A stretch of DNA of 9,802 bases. Origin: CAYUWH01 sp964448615. GTDB taxonomy: Bacteria > Patescibacteriota > Gracilibacteria > Peribacterales > Peribacteraceae. The stretch covers positions 1 to 9,802 of the forward strand of contig CAYUWH010000045.1 in the NCBI GenBank assembly GCA_964448615.1, read 5' to 3'. The notes beneath the pieces were generated by a model. The model ran no database searches, had not been told where the DNA came from, and saw only the letters and a program-made list of their open reading frames with translations. The position numbers and the translations under genes are program-made. Of this stretch, positions 5,601-9,802 are shown piece by piece; within the stretch, counting starts at the first letter, position 1, and the number at the start of each line of letters is the position of its first letter.

Positions 5601-6898
5601 CATTCGGTTTTCGCGGCATTCGCGAGCATGCGTTCTTTTATGTCTTCCACTCCCACGAACCAGGAAGACGTGGCGTAATTCAGGAGCGGGGAATCGCAGC
5701 GCCAGCAGTGCGGGTATGTATGCTTGTAGGAAAGTTTGGAAAACAGTTTCCCTTCTTTTTCCAGCCACTCGACGATTTTGCGATCGGTCTTCGAGGGGTC
5801 ATCTTTTGGTTTTACATCCATGCCCGCAAAGTCCGTGACGGCTTCCACAAATTTTCCTTCCATCGTGACGTGCTGCAATAACGGAACGCCCTTTTCTTCG
5901 CCGAGGCGGAAGTCGTCTTCGCCGAAGCCCGGGGCGATGTGGACAACGCCCGTTCCTTCATCGGTGGTCACGAAGTCTGCCTCTTCAATGAAGAAGGCTG
6001 TGTTGCCGTACTCTTCGATGAAGTACGGGAAGAGCGGCTTGTAGCGCTTGGTCAGCAGCCAACCATGTGTCACATCCGTTTCGAATTCATATTCTTTCTC
6101 TTTGAACACACTCTCCACCAGATCTTTCGCGAGAATGTAGCGCGCGCCTTCCGATTGCACTTTCACGTAGTGGATTCCGCTGTTGATGGCCAAGAACAAA
6201 TTTCCGGGCAGCGTCCACGGCGTTGTCGTCCACGCGAGCACGTAGGTTCCCGGTTCCTCGACCAATTCGAATTTCACGATCGCGGAGAGATCGGTCACTT
6301 CCTTGTATCCCGTCGTTACTTCGAAGTTGCTGAGAGGTGTTACGCAGCGCGGACAAATGTGCATCGGTTTGTGGCCTTCGTAGATCAATTTTTTCTCCCA
6401 CAATTGTTTGAACACCCACCAGATGCTTTCCATGTAACTCGTGTCCATCGTGCGGTAATCCCAATCCATGTCCACCCATCGTCCCGAGCGCTCGACTGTA
6501 TTTCTCCATTCCTTCACGTAGCGCTGCACGGAGTTGCGGCACATCTCATTGAACTTCGCGACGCCGATTGCTTCGATCTCCCGTTTGTTCGTGATGTTCT
6601 GCTCTTTCTCGATCAAGTTTTCGATTGGCAGTCCATGACAATCCCATCCGAAGCGACGCTGCACAAATTTTCCCTGCATGGTCTGATAGCGGGGGATCAC
6701 GTCTTTGATGGTGCCGGCGAGCAGGTGGCCGTAGTGGGGGAGTCCCGTCGCGAACGGAGGGCCGTCGTAAAAGCTGAACGTCTCGCCCTCCTTGCGTTGT
6801 TCCATGCTCCGGTGAAACACGTGCTCCTCTTTCCAATACGAAAGAATGCCTTGCTCTAGGTCCGGAAATGATTGCTTGGGGTCAACGGGGTCAAACAT
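2609..6898 (-). CDS. ileS: Isoleucyl-tRNA synthetase with two inserted histidine-phosphatase domains (1429 aa)
   Basis: This cytoplasmic class Ia enzyme charges tRNA-Ile with isoleucine. Visible landmarks: HIGH-type HYGH 55-58 and WDCHGLP 85-91; zinc-type pairs at CPRC 182-185 and CWRC 398-401; CP1 editing domain with TTTPWTLPGN 224-233 and HIAPGFGEDD 320-329; RDWAISRNRYWG 451-462; IPEVLDCWFESGSMPYAQ 901-918; KMSKK 983-987 followed by LKNYPDP, the type 2/eukaryote-like signature; helical anticodon-binding domain about 1070-1230; C-terminal domain to 1429. Type 2 enzymes are usually near 1040-1060 residues. The excess is two phosphatase domains at about 491-688 and 708-889, listed separately. 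The frame is unbroken across all domains, so this is one polypeptide. ATG 6898 sits next to a leaderless promoter. The family is certain. It is probably the organism's only IleRS, so charging activity is expected despite the insertions. Confidence 0.97.
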   Translation of the reverse strand: MFDPVDPKQSFPDLEQGILSYWKEEHVFHRSMEQRKEGETFSFYDGPPFATGLPHYGHLLAGTIKDVIPRYQTMQGKFVQRRFGWDCHGLPIENLIEKEQNITNKREIEAIGVAKFNEMCRNSVQRYVKEWRNTVERSGRWVDMDWDYRTMDTSYMESIWWVFKQLWEKKLIYEGHKPMHICPRCVTPLSNFEVTTGYKEVTDLSAIVKFELVEEPGTYVLAWTTTPWTLPGNLFLAINSGIHYVKVQSEGARYILAKDLVESVFKEKEYEFETDVTHGWLLTKRYKPLFPYFIEEYGNTAFFIEEADFVTTDEGTGVVHIAPGFGEDDFRLGEEKGVPLLQHVTMEGKFVEAVTDFAGMDVKPKDDPSKTDRKIVEWLEKEGKLFSKLSYKHTYPHCWRCDSPLLNYATSSWFVGVEDIKERMLANAAKTEWMPAHLKEGRFGKWLTGARDWAISRNRYWGTPLPIWRSGDCEEIEVIGGCDDLMAHQRIRFTKVSVVRHGESEGNLSGLYQGKEPGTDLTKNGQKQAKAAGRWLEPQNVSVIYCSPLARTRQTAEAIAKETGAKVIVDERLREVEFGEYEGKSIDFSDLALVKAKRAHKLQTNSPETIHHFAGMETWASSSGRIATFLKDILPKHRSEHVCVVTHGDLCKGAKHFFTQEDPVKISHQPYPGYAAPVSYFWDHERNATLDLHKEFVDDIAWWGNSKNIPTLTLVRHGETDWNAQGKVQGNIKEIPLNTKGREQAENLAKELNKNDYDVIVCSDLDRTVETAEILANALGMKIAERNHLFAERNFGDWNTQDEEAVRAQHPMVSEDIDFSFHHETGKGGESLSAFFKRAKEAYDYLLKTYPGKRVLLVTHGGMIRVLQTLRENLSSQEGGALEIKNCSTYEMPLGGLLRRIPEVLDCWFESGSMPYAQSHYPFEFTSEKKGPPGFPADFIAEGVDQTRLWFYTLMVLSTIVFDETPYKHVVVNGIVLAEDGRKMSKKLKNYPDPNELMEKYGADAMRFTLMKSPAVRAEDLRFSEKAVEEVLRSVILPLWHSYGFFVTYANAANFEPVATKKTSAHALDLYVRAEVQDLVNRMTTQLDAYDLSATCKELEETIDGLTNWYIRLSRRRFAGKGAIDTVEIPEEDTDSMRHDALTTLHEMLVTISQLLAPFCPFVAENMYLNLVPEEHGSVHLTNWPSYRELTKQETSLLRRNRLLRLIVSLGLNVRSEAKVKTRQPLAQATIAVPPALLEGTVLTEDDLRLLRSELNVKEVNMIDDPGALGSRIAQVNARKVGPRLGGRVQEVIAAGKRGEFEIKDDGSILILDETLSPDELTIVYQGREGENIAAQAGIVVSLDVRVSKELQQEGLARDVIRAIQKLRKDGGLSITDRITLKMTGADELLAQFGDVIAQETGAVFGESTGEPYVIELDDHAPITLFFHV
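4232..4777 (-). other. Histidine-phosphatase domain 2 within IleRS (residues about 708-889)
   Basis: This is a second phosphoglycerate-mutase-like domain with the LVRHGET motif at 714-720 (phospho-acceptor H717, phosphate-binding R716), the second arginine R767 in CSDLDRTVETAE, an acidic residue E792 in AERNFGDWN, and the second histidine H860 in VTHGG. All four catalytic positions are present. It sits between the native segment DLHKEFVDDI and the GGLLRRIPEV segment. Ordinary type 2 IleRS carries a CxxC zinc knuckle there, which is missing here. Borders are estimated by eye. Confidence 0.9.
4835..5428 (-). other. Histidine-phosphatase domain 1 within IleRS (residues about 491-688)
   Basis: This is a first phosphoglycerate-mutase/CobC-like domain with VVRHGES at 498-504 (H501, R500), R551 in CSPLARTRQTAE, an acidic E575 in LREVEFGEYEG, and H647 in VTHGD. 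All are consistent with an active phosphatase. It is inserted after the EVIGGCDDL segment (477-485), corresponding to the EVIGSxxEL segment of ordinary IleRS, and before DLHKEFVDDI. Borders are estimated by eye. Histidine phosphatases act on varied phosphoesters; the substrate cannot be read from the sequence. Confidence 0.9.
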
Positions 6899-6905
6899 AG
6901 CCCGG

Positions 6906-6911
6906 ATTGTA
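6906..6911 (-). promoter_or_regulatory. -10 box of ileS (near-leaderless)
   Basis: On the minus strand TACAAT (6911 to 6906; 5 of 6 consensus) predicts transcription from about 6899, one base before the ileS ATG at 6898. No convincing -35 is seen at 16-18 nt spacing. There is no T-box-like leader: only 107 bp separate ileS from the divergent peptidase gene and the predicted leader is essentially absent. Confidence 0.55.
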
Positions 6912-7005
6912 CAGAAGGAAGCACAAAAGATGCAGGGCTTCTTCTGGAGTGCAATGGATGAGGATATTCTTTCTTTTTAAAGAATGATACGTACTCTGTC
7001 TAGTC

Positions 7006-8367
7006 ATGGATCAACTCTCCCCTGAGCAGCACAAAATATTGAGTGAGCTTGTAGCCATTCCTTCTTGGCGCCTGGATCGTGATCCGCTTCTGGATGAACG
7101 TGCCGTTTTAGAATACATCGAGGCAAAACTGCGAAGCATGCATATCGATGATTGCTATATTGAACGGCAAATGTTCGATTCGCGCGTCGTGCAAGAGATT
7201 GTGGTACATCAGCAACAAATCATTCATGAAGATACCGGTCCGCGCAGTAACGTGCGCGATGTCTTCACCATGCCTCTTTCTCCTGTGGAAGCCGCAAATT
7301 ATACGGATGAGCGTCTGAGGCAATTTTGTCCCGATTCGTCATTTTTTGCGGAAAAGCACGAGCGCAATGTGCAGCTCTGGAATTTAATTGTGGAAAAAGG
7401 AAGTGGGACGGAGTTCACGGTGATGGTATATGCCCATATCGATACGGTCATTCCCGCAGATATCGATTCTCAGCAAGAGCACAAATGGGAATGGAACAAG
7501 CTCGTACGTGATGGGGGATATTTAAAGGGATTAGGGTCTTATGACATGAAAGGCGGTGCCATGGTCGCGATGGATTTGCTACAGCGCGTGAATGTTCCAA
7601 AAGGCATGAAGCTTATTGTCGTCTTTTCGCCGGACGAGGAAGGGAACTCCGAAGGGGCAAGAAAGCTGTTGAAATGGTCGGGATTAAAAAAGGTAGATTT
7701 GGTGCTTTCTCCGGAAATTGCGACTATTTATAACCGCTCCGAAGCAGATAAGCCGAAAGACATCATCACGGCTCGTGTAGGGCATGCGAAAACCATTGCC
7801 GAGTTTGAAGTGCCCCAAGCGCATGCATTCCGCAAAAATGTGACCGAAGCCGAAGAAGCCGCACATGAGATGCGCGATCATCTCCGTAAATGGTTTTATG
7901 AGGAGCAGTCTCGGCGATCGCATCCGTATTTTGGCGATGTATTAGAGGAGCTTAAGATCAAGGAATACACCGTTCCGCGAGCACCCGGATTTTCCAATAC
8001 CACGTATGGTCGTATTGGGATCAGCCAGTTCATACTCCCCGGTAATGCATTGCTCAGTGCCTTTGCAGAACAATCGGCATGTATGGAACGGCTGGCCGCG
8101 GAGCGTGAATGGGCCAAAAAAAGCATCGAATACCGGTTGGCGATTGATCCGAATCTCACATCCTATGAACCCTACATCGTTCCGATGCAATCAAGTGTNN
8201 NNNNNNNNNNNNNNNNNNNNNNNNNNNNNNNNNNNNNNNNNNNNNNNNNNNNNNNNNNNNNNNNNNNNNNNNNNNNNNNNNNNNNNNNNNNNNNNNNNGA
8301 TAAGCAACGAAATACACGTGTGAACATGGTTATGGAAGACGATAATGGTGAAGAAACGCAAGGCTGA
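7006..8367 (+). CDS. M20-family zinc metallopeptidase, interrupted by assembly gap
   Basis: This is a probable cytoplasmic di-zinc peptidase or amidohydrolase of the M20 (ArgE/DapE/carboxypeptidase G2) family. Metal and catalytic motifs are in order: AHIDTVIP 143-150 (H144, D146), GLGSYDMKGG 175-184 (bridging D180), SPDEEGNSEGA 208-218 (E211 base, E212 ligand) and a later acidic ligand in LSPEIAT (E237). The C-terminal histidine ligand is not seen and would lie in or near the 100-N gap (8199-8298). After the gap the only frame without an early stop continues 22 residues to TGA at 8365-8367, consistent with the same gene, but the true gap length is unknown. Between the N-terminal IPSW (18-21) and H144 there are about 60 more residues than usual. 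No signal peptide. ATG 7006 has no Shine-Dalgarno. Physiological substrate unknown. Confidence 0.85.
   Translation: MDQLSPEQHKILSELVAIPSWRLDRDPLLDERAVLEYIEAKLRSMHIDDCYIERQMFDSRVVQEIVVHQQQIIHEDTGPRSNVRDVFTMPLSPVEAANYTDERLRQFCPDSSFFAEKHERNVQLWNLIVEKGSGTEFTVMVYAHIDTVIPADIDSQQEHKWEWNKLVRDGGYLKGLGSYDMKGGAMVAMDLLQRVNVPKGMKLIVVFSPDEEGNSEGARKLLKWSGLKKVDLVLSPEIATIYNRSEADKPKDIITARVGHAKTIAEFEVPQAHAFRKNVTEAEEAAHEMRDHLRKWFYEEQSRRSHPYFGDVLEELKIKEYTVPRAPGFSNTTYGRIGISQFILPGNALLSAFAEQSACMERLAAEREWAKKSIEYRLAIDPNLTSYEPYIVPMQSSXXXXXXXXXXXXXXXXXXXXXXXXXXXXXXXXXXDKQRNTRVNMVMEDDNGEETQG
8199..8298. other. Assembly gap of 100 Ns
   Basis: Exactly 100 Ns is a conventional placeholder for a scaffold join of unknown length. 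The codons of the peptidase gene across it, and the linkage of the two sides, rest on the scaffolding rather than on sequence. Confidence 0.97.
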
Positions 8368-8420
8368 ATTTTTGGCTTGCATTTGTGACAAAACTTCTCA
8401 GAGACTATTGCAAAAATTCC

Positions 8421-8448
8421 TTGACACTAGACTCATTAACAGTAGAGT
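8421..8448 (+). promoter_or_regulatory. Promoter of the 8470 gene
   Basis: A perfect -35, TTGACA (8421-8426), is followed after 16 nt by TAGAGT (8443-8448; 4 of 6 consensus). The predicted start is about 8455, giving a 15-nt leader before ATG 8470. A small inverted repeat, ACACT (8424-8428) and AGTGT (8446-8450), overlaps both boxes and could be an operator, though arms this short occur by chance. Confidence 0.6.
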
Positions 8449-8469
8449 GTGATAGCGTACTTGCACTTT

Positions 8470-8958
8470 ATGTCTCTGCAGGAAGAAGTAATCATTGGCG
8501 AAGATACAGGAAGGAATGCTGATGACACGCCCGTGCCCGGTGTGCGCCGAAACGAGGAGTATGTCTCACGACCAGAGCGTCATTATCAAATCACGGATGG
8601 ATTGTTCGCCAGTCAGCGAGAAGCGGTGCGTGAAGCAATGAAAACACGAATCTATGATGTTCTCAATGCACAGTCTGATTCGGTCATCCATCGTCTTGAA
8701 CAGAAATATGGGGATCGCTTTGCTGATTTGATTGAAGAAGTCATTGATTCCTTTCTTGCCAAGATCATTATTACGTCTGAGCTGACAACGGTCACGCTCA
8801 ATGTTATTCATGGCAGAATACTTATTTCGACGATTCTCGCTGGAGAAGCGCCTTCGATCGAAATGTATGTCAGTCAGCTCATGGAATATCTTCAGTATAT
8901 TCCCGAGATGGACAATGCGATGCGCAACACTCAAAGCGCGAGAGTTGTCTATGCTTGA
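8470..8958 (+). CDS. Hypothetical helical protein (162 aa)
   Basis: I do not recognise this protein. The first 45 or so residues are polar and acidic, probably flexible (Gly, Asp, Pro, Arg-rich). The rest looks alpha-helical and soluble, with repeated Glu/Arg/Leu patterns (about 52-85), a more hydrophobic central part (about 88-125, Ile/Leu/Thr-rich) that is not a convincing membrane segment, and a Met/Tyr-rich end. No signal peptide and no cysteine. ATG 8470 is chosen because the promoter start at about 8455 lies downstream of the earlier in-frame GTG at 8449. There is no Shine-Dalgarno. It is followed 92 nt later by another unrecognised gene on the same strand, so the two may be functionally linked. 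Confidence 0.7.
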   Translation: MSLQEEVIIGEDTGRNADDTPVPGVRRNEEYVSRPERHYQITDGLFASQREAVREAMKTRIYDVLNAQSDSVIHRLEQKYGDRFADLIEEVIDSFLAKIIITSELTTVTLNVIHGRILISTILAGEAPSIEMYVSQLMEYLQYIPEMDNAMRNTQSARVVYA

Positions 8959-9050
8959 ATAGATAGAAATTACTTGCCCATTTCACAAAATGAGCCTAAT
9001 TTCCCTAAGCTTGCGCCCCATTTATTTCTACTTTGTGGCAGCACATTCTC

Positions 9051-9802
9051 ATGAGTAGTGAAACTCCTCCAAGCCGGCCACGCCTCAGACCAAGAGGGGG
9101 ATTATTTACCACCGATGCGACCGGAGGACAAGAAATGGCGCGTATTGCTAATGAGCGGGAAGCACGACAGCAAGAATTAGCACGGCAAATGCAAATGTTC
9201 CGTGAGTTGATTGATCGCAATGTGATCCGGTTTTCCCATGCTCGCAATTTGCAGGGTGTCATCGCAGATGAATCGTATGAGCCTCTCTTCCGAGAGCGTC
9301 ACAATGGACTGCATCAAGCACGTCTCTTTGCGGACGCATTGTTGCAATACGAGGAAGCAGTCTCTGCGGAAGGGCAGGAAAGCGCATTGGAACCTGCATA
9401 CAAAAGAGCGAGAGATCTGGGGGGGTTTTTGGAATGGTACACGCCGGAGATGGTTTTGGAATGGATGCAGTCGCCCCGGCGCCTCTTCGTGTATGCGATG
9501 GGCAGTCCGATTGATCCTCAGACGCTTGCGGAACGAGCAGCCATCATTGGAGGGGATATTCATTTAGAGATTCCCGAAGATGATCCGGATGCTGAATTGG
9601 CGTGTTCTTTACCTCATTTGGATAATGGAGATGATCTTTTTGATGTCCAGAATCAGCAAGTACGTTCCATTCTTGAAGAAATTAAAGCCAATCATGCGAT
9701 TGCGGGATGTGTGCGAGATATTGCTGCGGATGATACTGTCGCGCACTTGGGTTTTGCATCGCAGGCGCGCTCCACTGCTTTTGAACATGTGAAGGCGCTT
9801 CC
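9051..9802 (+). CDS. Hypothetical protein, 5' part only (at least 250 aa)
   Basis: This frame is open from ATG 9051 to the window's edge with no stop, giving 250 complete codons; the 3' end is outside. The N-terminus is Ser/Pro/Arg-rich and basic (MSSETPPSRPRLRPRGG), then a Glu/Gln/Arg/Ala-rich stretch (about 27-50) suggests a helix or coiled coil. The body is mixed helical, with an acidic Asp/Glu/Pro segment (about 175-200) and single Cys at about 183 and 224. No signal peptide or membrane segment and no motif I recognise. No Shine-Dalgarno and no strong promoter lie in the 92-nt gap after the preceding gene, so co-transcription is possible. The disordered basic start resembles that of the upstream neighbour in style, not in sequence. 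Confidence 0.72.
   Translation, partial: MSSETPPSRPRLRPRGGLFTTDATGGQEMARIANEREARQQELARQMQMFRELIDRNVIRFSHARNLQGVIADESYEPLFRERHNGLHQARLFADALLQYEEAVSAEGQESALEPAYKRARDLGGFLEWYTPEMVLEWMQSPRRLFVYAMGSPIDPQTLAERAAIIGGDIHLEIPEDDPDAELACSLPHLDNGDDLFDVQNQQVRSILEEIKANHAIAGCVRDIAADDTVAHLGFASQARSTAFEHVKAL

Noticed and set aside
5939..6859. 306-codon + strand frame opposite ileS
   Set aside because: It is antisense to the HIGH-motif and editing regions of IleRS; no promoter or family motif of its own.
6899..7005. T-box or other riboswitch upstream of ileS
   Set aside because: The divergent region is only 107 bp and the predicted transcript starts at the ATG; no specifier or antiterminator structure is visible.
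8358..8380. Terminator hairpin at the end of the peptidase gene
   Set aside because: Only a 5-bp stem (GCAAG/CTTGC) with a mismatched interior and no following U-tract.

Overview
The window looks like a metagenome-assembled scaffold from a member of the Candidate Phyla Radiation (Patescibacteria), most like the Peribacteria/Peregrinibacteria group. The reasons are small, closely packed genes, moderate GC, a eukaryote-like (type 2) isoleucyl-tRNA synthetase, a small S-layer-homology protein, genes without Shine-Dalgarno sequences and a high share of unrecognisable proteins. Several genes end in TGA, so the TGA-to-glycine recoding of Gracilibacteria and Absconditabacteria does not apply. The placement is inference; there is no rRNA in the window. 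A run of exactly 100 Ns (8199-8298) is a scaffold gap.

Layout: (1) 41-283 (+), a small unknown gene behind a well-formed promoter, convergent with (2) 292-1032 (-), a secreted protein with SLH repeats. (3) 1167-1772 (+), a short aquaporin-family channel with an atypical second NPA motif, followed by a strong stem-loop. (4) 1893-2117 (+), a small unknown gene that appears leaderless. (5) 2115-2226, an inverted repeat separating converging genes, whose ends supply both TGA stop codons. (6) 2224-2616 (-), a YvlD/phage-holin-4-like membrane protein overlapping by 8 nt the end of (7) 2609-6898 (-), ileS, a 1429-residue IleRS. (8) 7006-8367 (+), a divergent M20-family metallopeptidase interrupted by the gap. 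(9) 8470-8958 and 9051-9802+ (+), two unrecognised genes, the last running off the window.

The most striking object is ileS. It is about 375 residues longer than a normal type 2 IleRS because two complete histidine-phosphatase (phosphoglycerate-mutase-like) domains sit in its catalytic half, between the active-site RDWxISRxRYWG segment and the KMSKK loop. They are two separate insertions: a short native IleRS segment (DLHKEFVDDI, residues 691-700) lies between them. Both phosphatase domains keep their catalytic residues, and the cysteine pairs normally found around these sites are largely gone. This suggests a bifunctional or self-regulated aminoacyl-tRNA synthetase.

A second theme is transcription start placement. 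Good -10 boxes lie exactly 6 or 7 nt before the ATG of three genes (41, 1893 and ileS), predicting leaderless or near-leaderless mRNAs, and no gene in the window shows a convincing Shine-Dalgarno sequence.
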